A stretch of 37,354 nucleotides of DNA. It comes from a bacterium. GTDB taxonomy: Bacteria; Elusimicrobiota; Elusimicrobia; UBA1565; UBA9628. Every line of letters starts with the position of its first letter. Within the stretch, counting starts at the first letter, position 1. Below are positions 24,419 to 32,277 of the stretch, one piece after another. The stretch spans positions 1 through 37,354 of the forward strand of contig JAJZCM010000015.1 of assembly GCA_021846045.1 (NCBI GenBank). The letters run 5' to 3'. The position numbers and the translations under genes were made by a program. The notes beneath the pieces were generated by a model. The model saw only the letters and a program-made list of their open reading frames with translations. It searched no databases and was not told the origin of the DNA.

Positions 24419-24829
24419 ATGAGAATCGAACTCCTTAAGCAATTCAGCATCTTTATGCCGAACCGGCCCGGATCCTTGGCCGCGATGACGCGGCTATTCG
24501 CCAACCAAGGGGTCAACCTCATCGGTATCGCTTCCGAAATCTCGAATGATTCGGGCTTAGTCCGGGTCGCGGTTCCGGAAGGAACGGATGTTTCGGGAAT
24601 TCTCACCCAGGCTGGATTTGCCAGCGTGGAAACAAATCTTCTCTCCATCGAACTGGCCGACAAACCGGGAGAACTTTCAAGAATCACAAAGGCCTTAGCC
24701 GACAATCACGTGAATATCACTACCATCTACGGAACCGCTGTCGGCGGAAATCAAACCCGCATTCTCATCGCGGCGGAAAACACGCCCAAGGCCAAGAGCG
24801 TTTTGGAAAGCCTTACATTCGACGTTTAA
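24419..24829 (+). CDS. Tandem ACT-domain protein
   Basis: The 136-residue product consists of two ACT-like domains, at residues about 6-68 and 70-134. The first opens IFMPNRPGSLAAMTRLFANQ and the second IELADKPGELSRITKALADN, both with the RPG/KPG ligand-binding turn. ACT domains bind amino acids as regulatory ligands, and stand-alone double-ACT proteins of this size are widespread with mostly unknown partners. I use the ATG at 24419. The track's earlier ATG lies in the palindromic repeat and would prepend repeat-encoded residues. The 3' end overlaps the convergent htpX gene by 17 bases, so neither gene has room for a private terminator. No metabolic enzyme is adjacent to suggest the ligand. 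Confidence 0.85.
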   Translation: MRIELLKQFSIFMPNRPGSLAAMTRLFANQGVNLIGIASEISNDSGLVRVAVPEGTDVSGILTQAGFASVETNLLSIELADKPGELSRITKALADNHVNITTIYGTAVGGNQTRILIAAENTPKAKSVLESLTFDV

Positions 24830-25715
24830 GGGCTTCTATTCTAGCGTCCAGCGGCGGGTGACTGGCAAAAAGCGCGGCGATGAGCCCCCGGCCGTGCCCG
24901 TTGATTTTGAAAGTTGAAAGAGCCGGGGCGCGATTGTCTTGACCTGACAGCGTGGTCTGAAGAGACTCAAGAGCGTGAATCATGGTCTGCGGACTCGTCA
25001 GATGGGCCGAGCTGGAATCGGCGGCGTATTCCCTCCGACGCGAAAACCAATAGATGATGGGGGAAGCCAAAATAAACAAGACCGTTTCCAAGGCGTTGAT
25101 CAAAAGAAACTGCGCGATAAAGCCGAGCCCGCCGCGCTCATCCTCTCCTTTCTGCATCGCGTTTTCAATCAAAAAGGCCAGAACTTGCGCGGCAAAAATA
25201 ACGAAGGTGTTGACGACGCCTTGCAAAAGCGTCATCGTCACCATATCGCCGTTGACGATGTGGGATATTTCGTGACCGATGACGCCGTCAACGGCGCTTG
25301 AATCCATGTTTTCCAAAAGCGAGCTGGAAATCGCCAAAAGCGCGCGGCGGCGGCTGGGGCCCGTGGCGAAAGCATTGATCTCGGGGCTCTGGTAAATCCC
25401 AATTTCCGGCACGGTCTCAAGCCCCGCGCGCTGGCAAAGACTTTGCACCTTGGCCACGACTTGAGTTTCCAAATCTCCTCGCGGATTCGCCGCGTCAATG
25501 ACCTGAACCCCCAAAGACATTTTCGCCATCCAGCGGGACAGCTGAAGCGAAATAAAAGCGCCGCCGAATCCAAAAAGAGCGCACATGACGAGAAGGGACT
25601 GGTAGTTGATTCCCCGCGATCCCAACCAAGGCTGAAGCCCCAACAGGCTGATAACGGAAGAGATGACCAAAAGGACCAACAAATTGACGGCGATAAAGAG
25701 AACGATGCGCTTCAT
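24813..25715 (-). CDS. htpX: Membrane zinc metalloprotease HtpX (M48B)
   Basis: HtpX is an inner-membrane endopeptidase of envelope quality control, with its catalytic site on the cytoplasmic side. The 300-residue length is typical. The zinc site HEISH is at residues 148-152, and the third ligand, glutamate, is in RRREYAADSSS near residue 229. Membrane helices are at the N-terminus (two) and flanking the zinc region (two). SPEINAFATGPSRRRALLA is a family motif. A strong RBS (AGGAGG) sits five bases before the ATG, and a TATAAT -10 box lies upstream. It is the last core-type gene before the restriction island, and its promoter region is shared divergently with hsdM. Confidence 0.95.
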   Translation of the reverse strand: MKRIVLFIAVNLLVLLVISSVISLLGLQPWLGSRGINYQSLLVMCALFGFGGAFISLQLSRWMAKMSLGVQVIDAANPRGDLETQVVAKVQSLCQRAGLETVPEIGIYQSPEINAFATGPSRRRALLAISSSLLENMDSSAVDGVIGHEISHIVNGDMVTMTLLQGVVNTFVIFAAQVLAFLIENAMQKGEDERGGLGFIAQFLLINALETVLFILASPIIYWFSRRREYAADSSSAHLTSPQTMIHALESLQTTLSGQDNRAPALSTFKINGHGRGLIAALFASHPPLDARIEALKRRM

Positions 25716-25720
25716 AAAAA

Positions 25721-25726
25721 CCTCCT
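25721..25726 (-). promoter_or_regulatory. Strong ribosome binding site of htpX
   Basis: AGGAGG, a perfect Shine-Dalgarno, lies five bases upstream of the htpX ATG (minus strand). It shows that the organism uses canonical SD initiation, in contrast to the SD-less starts of nearby genes. Confidence 0.8.
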
Positions 25727-25776
25727 AAGACTGCGACCAATCAGGGCCTTAATTCTCAAATTACGACCCTAGCTTG

Positions 25777-25782
25777 ATTATA
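25777..25782 (-). promoter_or_regulatory. -10 box of the htpX promoter
   Basis: The minus strand reads TATAAT here, about 60 bases before the htpX start. At 17-base spacing the -35 would be AATATT, a poor match, so only the -10 is supported. Confidence 0.4.
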
Positions 25783-25828
25783 CAATTTTACCTCAATTCA
25801 ATATTCCGCAGCCCGTGGTGATGAGCCA

Positions 25829-25837
25829 TGGTATACT
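25829..25837 (+). promoter_or_regulatory. Extended -10 promoter of hsdM
   Basis: TG-G-TATACT ends ten bases before the hsdM ATG (25848). No Shine-Dalgarno lies between, so transcription should start within a few bases of the ATG and give a nearly leaderless mRNA. Confidence 0.5.
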
Positions 25838-25847
25838 ATTTGTGTCT

Positions 25848-27332
25848 ATGACGAAACTCGATCTCGAAACGCTCAAGAGTCACTTGTGGGAATCGGCGAA
25901 TATTCTCAGAGGCAGCATTGACGCTTCCGACTACAAGAACTATATCTTCGGCCTGCTGTTTCTCAAAAGGCTGTCCGATGTTTTTGATGAGGAAGCCGAA
26001 AAGTTGATCAAGGAGGGCAAGAGCAAGAAAATCGCCTTCGAGGAAGAGGACGAGCACGAATTTTTTGTTCCTGCGAAGGCTCACTGGAAGCATCTCACCA
26101 CGCTAACCCAGAATCTTGGTGACGCCCTCAACAAGGCCAACGACCAGCTTGAAGAGCATAACCGATCTCTCGAGGGCGTTCTCTCGGCTACCGACTTTAA
26201 CGACAAGGACCGGCTTCCCGATAGCGCTCTCTCAAGACTGATCGTTCATTTTTCAAACATTAATCTTCGCAATGAAAATCTTGCCGAGCCGGACATGCTT
26301 GGCCGCGCCTATGAGTATTTAATCGCGCAATTTGCCGATGACGCGGGTAAAAAGGGCGGCGAGTTCTACACTCCAAAAGAAGTTGTCAGCTTACTGGTTG
26401 ATATCCTTGATCCCCAAGAAGGCATGTATGTTTGCGATCCGGCTTGCGGTTCAGGCGGTATGCTGGTTCAGGCCGTGCATCATCTAAAATCCCTTCATCA
26501 GAACGCGAAAAACATCGTGCTTCACGGCCAAGAGAAAAATATCGGCACCTGGGCCATCTGCAAGATGAATATGCTCCTTCATGGAATTTCAGGGGCGCGA
26601 ATCGAGAAGGGCGACACCATCCGGGAGCCAAAGCTTCTTCAGAAGGGGAAACTCGTCGAGTACGACATCGTCATCGCGAACCCTCCCTTTTCGCTTAAGA
26701 ACTGGGGCGTTGAGTCCGCCGAAAACGACGCCTTTGGCCGCTTCAGATACGGATTGCCGCCGCAGAGTTACGGCGACTTCGCCTTTGTCCAGCACATGAT
26801 CGCGACCTTAAAGCCCTTTGGCCGCGCCGGCATCGTCTTGCCGCATGGCGTACTCTTTCGCGGCGGGGCCGAAGGCAAGATCAGGCAGGGCCTCATTGAG
26901 GAAGATTTGATCGAGGCGGTGATCGGCCTGCCCTCGAATATATTTTCCGGAGCCGGTATCCCGGTCTGTCTATTCATCTTGAACAAGAAAAAACCGGCGC
27001 AGAGAAAAGGCAAGGTTTTCTTTCTGTATGGGGCGCGAGACTTTAAGCAACTTAAGAGCAAAAACGAGTTAAGGCCGGAGGATATCGATAAGATCGTCAA
27101 GGCCTATCGCTCTTGCGGAACCGCTGAGAAATATTCGAGGCCGGTCAGCTTGGATGAAATTCGCCGCAATGACTATAACCTCAACATTCCTCGCTACGTT
27201 GATATCACGGAAGACGAAGCGCCGATTGATGTCCAGCAAACAATCAACGATTTGATCGTGTTGAAAAAAGAGCGCGCGCAGGCCGAGGAAAAAGTCGAGG
27301 GGTATCTTAAGGAGCTGGGGTACAAGGCATGA
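25848..27332 (+). CDS. hsdM: Type I restriction-modification methyltransferase subunit HsdM
   Basis: HsdM is the N6-adenine methyltransferase that acts with HsdS. It is 494 residues, with an HsdM_N helical domain (about 1-130) and then the N6_Mtase domain. SAM-binding motif I reads CDPACGSGGML (residues about 196-206) and catalytic motif IV is NPPF (about 278-281). GGEFYTPKEVV just before motif I is a family hallmark. I start at the ATG at 25848, which opens with the conserved LDLETLKSHLWESANILRG. The longer track ORF begins at a GTG inside the promoter region. It is the first gene of the island and is transcribed divergently from htpX. hsdS and hsdR lie 2.7 and 7.8 kb downstream, an unusually wide separation. 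Confidence 0.96.
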   Translation: MTKLDLETLKSHLWESANILRGSIDASDYKNYIFGLLFLKRLSDVFDEEAEKLIKEGKSKKIAFEEEDEHEFFVPAKAHWKHLTTLTQNLGDALNKANDQLEEHNRSLEGVLSATDFNDKDRLPDSALSRLIVHFSNINLRNENLAEPDMLGRAYEYLIAQFADDAGKKGGEFYTPKEVVSLLVDILDPQEGMYVCDPACGSGGMLVQAVHHLKSLHQNAKNIVLHGQEKNIGTWAICKMNMLLHGISGARIEKGDTIREPKLLQKGKLVEYDIVIANPPFSLKNWGVESAENDAFGRFRYGLPPQSYGDFAFVQHMIATLKPFGRAGIVLPHGVLFRGGAEGKIRQGLIEEDLIEAVIGLPSNIFSGAGIPVCLFILNKKKPAQRKGKVFFLYGARDFKQLKSKNELRPEDIDKIVKAYRSCGTAEKYSRPVSLDEIRRNDYNLNIPRYVDITEDEAPIDVQQTINDLIVLKKERAQAEEKVEGYLKELGYKA

Positions 27333-27341
27333 GGAAGAAGC

Positions 27342-28145
27342 ATGTTATTTTTTATTGACGAAAGCTGGCAGCTGTCGGCTGACAAAAAGCACAAAGCGGG
27401 AGTTTTGTGCGCGATTCCCATTGACAGCCAGAATTTCAACGACTTTTCAGTCCAATTATTCAATCTCAAGAAAAAACATCTTGGATTTGAGGGCGGCAAC
27501 TTGGAAATCAAAGGGCACAAATTATTACAGCGTTACTACTTTAAGTTAGAGAAAAAATTTCAGGATAAAAGCGTCCAGCTCAACCTAGCGCGGGACATAT
27601 TGTCTCTGTGCGAAAAGAGCGGCCTCAAGGCTTTTGCGACCGTTACTTTTCCTAAAGAAGAGTTGGATTTGGCCTGCGCTAACCCAAACCAATTGGAGAG
27701 GCCATTTTTCTTTCTATTCGAGCGGATTAATCAATTCATGAGGGAAAATCACACCGACATGATTGCCAAACTGGTCTTCGATGATCGCGACGTTAAAACG
27801 AACAATCGCATATCGGCCAGCGTTAGTAATTTCCTTCACAAATCGCATGTAGGGAAATCGTTCGATCGCATATTGAAGGTCCCATTATTCGCCATTTCGA
27901 AGGAAAATGCGGGAATTCAGATGGCGGACATTTGCGGCTATATTATCGGCAGATGGTTTACGGGGGACAATGGTGAGATTTCCCAATTTTTCCGAAGGGT
28001 TGAATCTTTTCAATATGTGAGCGCGGAATTGGTCGGCAAGTTGCCCAACGGCGATCCCTGTCCTTTAAAAGGAATAAAAGTGATCAAAAAAGAACGGGCC
28101 GATCGTAAAAACATACCAATCGGCCCGGATTCTGATGAAGACTAA
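27342..28145 (+). CDS. DUF3800-family protein (RNase H-like fold), first copy
   Basis: This 267-residue protein shows the DUF3800 pattern. FFIDESW is at the N-terminus (Asp6, Glu7), a second acidic strand LVFDDRD lies near residue 145, and GIQMADICGY near residue 191 supplies the 'Q.AD' motif. The family is predicted to adopt an RNase H-like/integrase fold with clustered acidic residues. It is often found in mobile elements and near defence genes, but its activity is not settled. A GAGG motif upstream gives a plausible RBS, and the gap to hsdM is nine bases, so it is co-transcribed with the methyltransferase. The last 11 bases overlap a small basic ORF. A second, divergent DUF3800 gene sits before hsdR. 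Confidence 0.8.
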   Translation: MLFFIDESWQLSADKKHKAGVLCAIPIDSQNFNDFSVQLFNLKKKHLGFEGGNLEIKGHKLLQRYYFKLEKKFQDKSVQLNLARDILSLCEKSGLKAFATVTFPKEELDLACANPNQLERPFFFLFERINQFMRENHTDMIAKLVFDDRDVKTNNRISASVSNFLHKSHVGKSFDRILKVPLFAISKENAGIQMADICGYIIGRWFTGDNGEISQFFRRVESFQYVSAELVGKLPNGDPCPLKGIKVIKKERADRKNIPIGPDSDED

Positions 28146-28299
28146 AATAGAGCTGGCAGTTCAACGCGCCCAGATGGGTCAACGTTCAACTTATCGCAAG
28201 GCCAGAGGGCCCCACACCAACCCTGACAAGATTATAGCAGACCTTGGACAATCCGTCAATAGAAAGAAACGATCGGGGTACATAGGGAAGAAAAAATGA
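28135..28299 (+). CDS. Small basic protein, 54 aa, unknown
   Basis: This ORF is below the track's length cut-off. It starts at an ATG inside the 3' end of the DUF3800 gene (11-base overlap) and ends in a TGA overlapping the ATG of the next gene as ATGA. The peptide, starting MKTKIELAVQRAQMGQRS and ending in RKKRSGYIGKKK, is rich in Lys and Arg and has no hydrophobic segment. The tight overlaps on both sides, and the fact that it fills the otherwise empty 150 bases between two genes, argue that it is translated and couples the two. I recognise no family. A small nucleic-acid-binding partner is a guess from charge alone, and chance coding cannot be excluded. Confidence 0.45.
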   Translation: MKTKIELAVQRAQMGQRSTYRKARGPHTNPDKIIADLGQSVNRKKRSGYIGKKK

Positions 28300-29816
28300 C
28301 GAAAAAATATGCGCATCCCCTTGAGGAGAATCCATTATTCGGATCATTGCCGATCGAGCTTTCAGAAAACATCCGTTCCATAAATCCCTGGTGGAGAAAC
28401 GAGCCATTTCCTGATTTGCCGAAATTTCATCGTTGGGTATTCAAGCGATTAAAGCATCTGCTTGATCAAGGCATGACCCCGGCTACGGTTTTGCGCGGGC
28501 CGCGCCGAGTTGGGAAAACCATATTGATCAAGCAAATCATTCAGGACCTTCTCGACGCCGGGGTCCCGTCCGGCCATATCCTTTATGTCCCATTTGATGA
28601 GCTTCCATCCCTCCAAGGAATCCAAGAACCGGTGTTGGCGGTGGCGCGCTGGTTTGAAAGGGAGATTATAAAATCTTCCTTCAACGCTATCGGCAAGACC
28701 GCGCAGCCGGCGTATCTTTTTTTCGACGAAGTTCAAAATTTGGAATCTTGGGCGCCCCAAATAAAAAATCTTGTGGACAATCACTCAATCCGCGCCCTCA
28801 TTACCGGCAGCTCGTCTTTGCATATCGAAGCGGGCCGCGACAGTTTGGCCGGACGCATCACGACCGTTGATTTGGGCCCGCTGTTTCTTCGGGAGATTGC
28901 CGAGCTTAGATTCGGGGAAGCGACCGGCCCATTTTGGGGCGACAACGGGTTGGACAAGATCGTCCAGCGCGATTTCTGGATGCAGGCCAAGGAGCGGGCC
29001 AAGCAGGAGACGAGCCTACGAACGCAATCCTTTGCCGCTTTTTCCGAACGCGGCGCCTATCCTATCGCGCATGAGAAAGCGAACACTCCCTGGCCGGAAG
29101 TCGCCGATTATCTAAACGAAACCGTCATCCAACGGGCTATTCAGCATGACCTGCGCATAGGAAGCAGGGGACAGAAGCGGGATGAGAAACTTCTGGAAGA
29201 AGTCTTCCGTCTGTGCTGCCGCTACGCCGGACAAGCCACGGGGCAAAGGGCGTTTGTTCCAGAAATTCGTCAAGCGTTGTCCGGCAATATCGGCTGGAAT
29301 CGGGTTCTTAACTATTTGCGTTTCCTCGATGGGACGCTGCTGATTCGCTTGATTAAGCCGCTAGAACTTCGACTGAAAAAACAGAAATCGCCGCCTAAAA
29401 TCTGCCTTTGCGATCATGCTCTGCGGGCAAGCTGGCTTCAGGAAGTCGTGCCCTTAGATCCAACCGGATTGTCTCAGAATCCGCATCTGACGGACTTGGC
29501 CGGCCACTTGGCCGAGAGCGCCTTGGGTTATTTCCTGGCTTCCATCCCGAACTTGGATACGGCCTATTTCCCGGCCCGCGCCGCCGAGCCGGAGGTGGAC
29601 TTCGTCCTGACGGTGGGGACCAAGCGCATTCCCGTCGAGGTGAAGTATCGCAAGCGCATCGATCCCCACGATGACACCGTGGGTTTGCGGGCGTTTCTTG
29701 AGAAGTCCGCCTATAATGCGCCGTTCGGCCTTCTTGTGACCTTGGATGATGATGTTGCCGTGTTGGACCCGAGGATTATTCCAATTTCGCTTTCTTCGCT
29801 ACTGTGGTTGAAATAG
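28296..29816 (+). CDS. AAA+ ATPase with DUF4143 and nuclease-like C-terminal domain
   Basis: The protein has 506 residues. Walker A is RGPRRVGKT (about 66-74) and Walker B LFFDEVQN (about 140-147), followed by a sensor-like ITGSSSL. DUF4143 follows at about 290-430. The C-terminus has EPEVDFVL and then IPVEVKYR, a D-x(n)-E-x-K arrangement seen in PD-(D/E)xK nuclease folds and common in this ATPase family. Such ATPases are abundant in bacteria and archaea, and their function is largely unknown; some sit in defence or toxin-antitoxin-like settings. Here the gene is embedded between hsdM and hsdS, which is not a standard type I subunit position. The start overlaps the preceding small ORF as ATGA, and a GGGAAG motif provides an RBS. 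Confidence 0.85.
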   Translation: MTKKYAHPLEENPLFGSLPIELSENIRSINPWWRNEPFPDLPKFHRWVFKRLKHLLDQGMTPATVLRGPRRVGKTILIKQIIQDLLDAGVPSGHILYVPFDELPSLQGIQEPVLAVARWFEREIIKSSFNAIGKTAQPAYLFFDEVQNLESWAPQIKNLVDNHSIRALITGSSSLHIEAGRDSLAGRITTVDLGPLFLREIAELRFGEATGPFWGDNGLDKIVQRDFWMQAKERAKQETSLRTQSFAAFSERGAYPIAHEKANTPWPEVADYLNETVIQRAIQHDLRIGSRGQKRDEKLLEEVFRLCCRYAGQATGQRAFVPEIRQALSGNIGWNRVLNYLRFLDGTLLIRLIKPLELRLKKQKSPPKICLCDHALRASWLQEVVPLDPTGLSQNPHLTDLAGHLAESALGYFLASIPNLDTAYFPARAAEPEVDFVLTVGTKRIPVEVKYRKRIDPHDDTVGLRAFLEKSAYNAPFGLLVTLDDDVAVLDPRIIPISLSSLLWLK

Positions 29817-29823
29817 AAAACGT

Positions 29824-30027
29824 ATGACGCTTCAAGAATTTCGAGAATCACTGCTCGACCAAACCCTGACCTTTCTCTGGCGGCAATGCTCGGCTTTGGA
29901 AATGAGTCGCTATGAGCCCAGGCTTTCGACCGCAGGACTCCCGTCCGATCTGCAACAAAAGACCGCGCTAAAACTGTTGAGCAACATTTTTGGATTAGAA
30001 TATGGCGAACCAAGTCACCACGCTTAA
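29824..30027 (+). CDS. Small ORF, 67 aa, between ATPase and hsdS
   Basis: The ORF begins seven bases after the ATPase stop and overlaps the hsdS start by 26 bases, so it fits the packed gene order. The opening, MTLQEFRESLLDQTLTFLWRQ, reminds me of the N-terminus of AbiEi-like/nucleotidyltransferase-partner proteins, in which a 'WRQW.ALG' motif leads into a longer protein. After residue 25 I see no such continuation, so this may be the stub of a truncated gene rather than an intact small protein. No convincing RBS. The resemblance is from memory and weak. Confidence 0.35.
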   Translation: MTLQEFRESLLDQTLTFLWRQCSALEMSRYEPRLSTAGLPSDLQQKTALKLLSNIFGLEYGEPSHHA

Positions 30028-31249
30028 GATGGAGCAAAAGTTCAAGAAAACTCCCGCCGGGGAGATTCCGATGGATTGGGATGTCGTCAAATTGGGTGAT
30101 ATATCAATTCAACCGGAAGAGCGATTTGTCCCTGTCCCGGGAGATGCCCGTCCTTACATTGGCCTCGAACATATTGGTAGTGGTACCGGACGTCTATTAT
30201 CCACTGGAACCTCCACGACGGTATCAAGTCTGAAGTCAATTTTTCGGGCAGGAGACATTCTTTTTGGAAAATTGCGCCCAAATCTGAAAAAGGTTGTCAT
30301 GCCTCCGTTTGCTGGAGTATGTTCCACTGACATTATGGTCATCCGACCCAAGGATGGATTCTCCCGATCTTTCATGTTCTACCGTCTTCAATCCGCAACA
30401 GCGTTCGATTTTGCCGTAGGAACATCGGGCGGCACTAAGATGCCACGGACATCTTGGCCGCTTTTTAGAAATTATGCCTTCCCCTGTCCACATTTAGCCG
30501 AGCAGAAAAAGATCGCCGAGATTCTTTCTACTGTTGATGACGCCATTGAGAAAACCCGCGCCGGCATTGAAAAAAGCAATCAGCTCAAAAAAGGCCTGAT
30601 GCAAACCCTCCTCACCCGCGGCATCGGGCATAAAAAGTTTAAGAAGAGTCCCGCTGGGGAGATTCCGGTGGAGTGGGAACTATTGACCCTTGGGAAAATC
30701 TCTGAGATACGGAGAGGGGCCTCTCCACGGCCAATTGGAGATCCGAAGTTTTTTGGAAATGGACGGGGATGGGTCAGAATTGCAGATGTTACCAGAAGCA
30801 CGAAATTCCTCCGAACAACCGAACAGCAGCTTTCCCATCTTGGTGAAGCTGGCAGCGTAAAAGTGGATCACGGCGACATCATCATGAGCATATGCGCAAC
30901 AATAGGGAAACCTATAATTGTGGATATGGAGGCGTGTATCCATGACGGTTTCGTCCTCTTCGAAAAATTATCGCCACGAATCCTCAAGGAGTTTCTCTAC
31001 TACTTCCTGCAATGGAAAGAGAACTACTTAGCAGGCAAAGGCCAGCCAGGCGCTCAAAAGAACCTGAACACAACAATCGTGGGAGAAACGGAAATACCTC
31101 TTCCTCCTATCAGTCAACAGAAGTATATCGCCGAGATTTTGTCCGCAGTGGATATGGAAATCGAAAAACAAGAATCGGCGCGTATAATACTTCAGAGGCT
31201 TAAAAAGAGCTTGATGCAAGTGCTTTTAACTGGCAGATTACGGATATAA
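30002..31249 (+). CDS. hsdS: Type I restriction-modification specificity subunit HsdS
   Basis: HsdS (415 residues) carries two target-recognition domains that read the two halves of a bipartite DNA site. TRD1 spans about 20-165 and TRD2 about 220-365. Each begins with nearly the same sequence, KFKKTPAGEIPMDWD and KFKKSPAGEIPVEWE, and ends in the conserved coiled-coil spacer EQKKIAEILSTVDDAIEKT or QQKYIAEILSAVDMEIEKQ. The protein is therefore an intact two-domain subunit with strong internal repeats that favour domain shuffling. The ATG at 30002 and one at 30029 are both possible; the latter opens directly with the TRD1 leader. The start overlaps the small upstream ORF, suggesting coupled translation. 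The recognised sequence cannot be predicted from reading. Confidence 0.95.
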   Translation: MANQVTTLKMEQKFKKTPAGEIPMDWDVVKLGDISIQPEERFVPVPGDARPYIGLEHIGSGTGRLLSTGTSTTVSSLKSIFRAGDILFGKLRPNLKKVVMPPFAGVCSTDIMVIRPKDGFSRSFMFYRLQSATAFDFAVGTSGGTKMPRTSWPLFRNYAFPCPHLAEQKKIAEILSTVDDAIEKTRAGIEKSNQLKKGLMQTLLTRGIGHKKFKKSPAGEIPVEWELLTLGKISEIRRGASPRPIGDPKFFGNGRGWVRIADVTRSTKFLRTTEQQLSHLGEAGSVKVDHGDIIMSICATIGKPIIVDMEACIHDGFVLFEKLSPRILKEFLYYFLQWKENYLAGKGQPGAQKNLNTTIVGETEIPLPPISQQKYIAEILSAVDMEIEKQESARIILQRLKKSLMQVLLTGRLRI

Positions 31250-31250
31250 T
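31245..31250 (+). promoter_or_regulatory. -10 box for the DUF3644 gene
   Basis: A perfect TATAAT overlaps the hsdS stop codon and ends ten bases before the next ATG (31261). There is no Shine-Dalgarno, the same geometry as at hsdM. It suggests that the accessory module can be transcribed independently. No good -35 is present at 17 bases. Confidence 0.4.
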
Positions 31251-31260
31251 TAGAAAATAA

Positions 31261-32277
31261 ATGAAGAAACGCTGGGAGTATCTTCGCCTCCTCGAAATAT
31301 CCTTGCACGCCATACGTTCGGCAATTGACTGCTTTAACCGTGTCTACGATCCCTATAAAATTGAGACGTGCCTGATCCTCATGACGAATGCCTGGGAATT
31401 GTTGGGGAAAGCTATCCTTGTCAAGACAAGAGGTAAGAAAAGTATTCAAAAAGATCGCCACGGCAATACCCTCCCGGCGGAGCAAATAGTCACTAAACTC
31501 CGAAGTTTTGAATTTTTAGATGAGAATCAAGAGCACTGCCTTCAACAAGTTATTTCACTCAGAAACCACGCATCTCATCATCTTCTTCCCGCAATCCCGG
31601 ACGAGGTGCTTCATCACTTGTTTTATTTTGGATGCAAGTTTTATAAAGATTTAGTCGTCAAACAATTTCCAAGACAGCCCAATATACCGAAACAAAACTT
31701 CCTGTCAATCTCATTTGATAATCTAACAACGTATGCAGAAAAGGTCCAGTCGCTCGTTGGAAGGATGAAAAGAAGCAAACAAGATATGCAACTTGTGTGG
31801 CTACTTGAAAGAGGTGTGTGCTTTGATGGCGTGAAATACATTTCGCAGGATCAATTCGAACGGCAATATAAAAATAAACGCAAAGTTTTGCCGCACCTCC
31901 AGGTAGGCAAATTCTTAAAGGACTCTGAGATGATCAGGGTTGTCCTAATTCAAGCCCCTAAAAACTTTACGGCAGACATAACTCTACGCAAGGGGAAACC
32001 AACTGAGTCGGCTCTGCCTGTTGCCATCAAGAAAACTGACTTGGAGAAAGATTACCCATATCTGACCGTAGAAATGGCCAGCAAACTTGGCAAAAGCCAA
32101 AACTATGTAGCCTATACGCTTAAAAAGCTGAATTACAAAGAGGATTCCCGCTATCACCAATCCGTGCGGTCTTCAAAAAGTGGCACTGTCAACCGTTATT
32201 CAGAAAGCGCATTGAATGACCTTAAGAAATTTCTGGATGGAAATCCTGGATTTAATCCTTATGCAAATGAACCCTAG
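31261..32277 (+). CDS. DUF3644-family protein (HEPN-like) with C-terminal helix-turn-helix-like region
   Basis: The protein has 338 residues. The N-terminal half has the DUF3644 signature: LILMTNAWELLGKAIL (about 37-52), then LRNHASHH with Arg101 and His106. This forms the R-x4-H motif that in HEPN proteins is the metal-independent RNase site. HEPN families frequently act as abortive-infection or toxin ribonucleases, and DUF3644 genes often accompany restriction systems. The C-terminal region contains LTVEMASKLGKSQNYVAYTLKKL, which looks like a helix-turn-helix. The gene begins 11 bases after hsdS and overlaps the next gene by 11 bases. The sequence looks more AT-rich than the core genes. RNase activity is inferred from the motif only. 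Confidence 0.72.
   Translation: MKKRWEYLRLLEISLHAIRSAIDCFNRVYDPYKIETCLILMTNAWELLGKAILVKTRGKKSIQKDRHGNTLPAEQIVTKLRSFEFLDENQEHCLQQVISLRNHASHHLLPAIPDEVLHHLFYFGCKFYKDLVVKQFPRQPNIPKQNFLSISFDNLTTYAEKVQSLVGRMKRSKQDMQLVWLLERGVCFDGVKYISQDQFERQYKNKRKVLPHLQVGKFLKDSEMIRVVLIQAPKNFTADITLRKGKPTESALPVAIKKTDLEKDYPYLTVEMASKLGKSQNYVAYTLKKLNYKEDSRYHQSVRSSKSGTVNRYSESALNDLKKFLDGNPGFNPYANEP

Noticed and set aside
30029-30680. Repeated DNA around 30040-30078 and 30635-30680 considered as a mobile repeat
   Set aside because: It encodes the matching leaders of the two HsdS target-recognition domains, normal for a two-domain specificity subunit.
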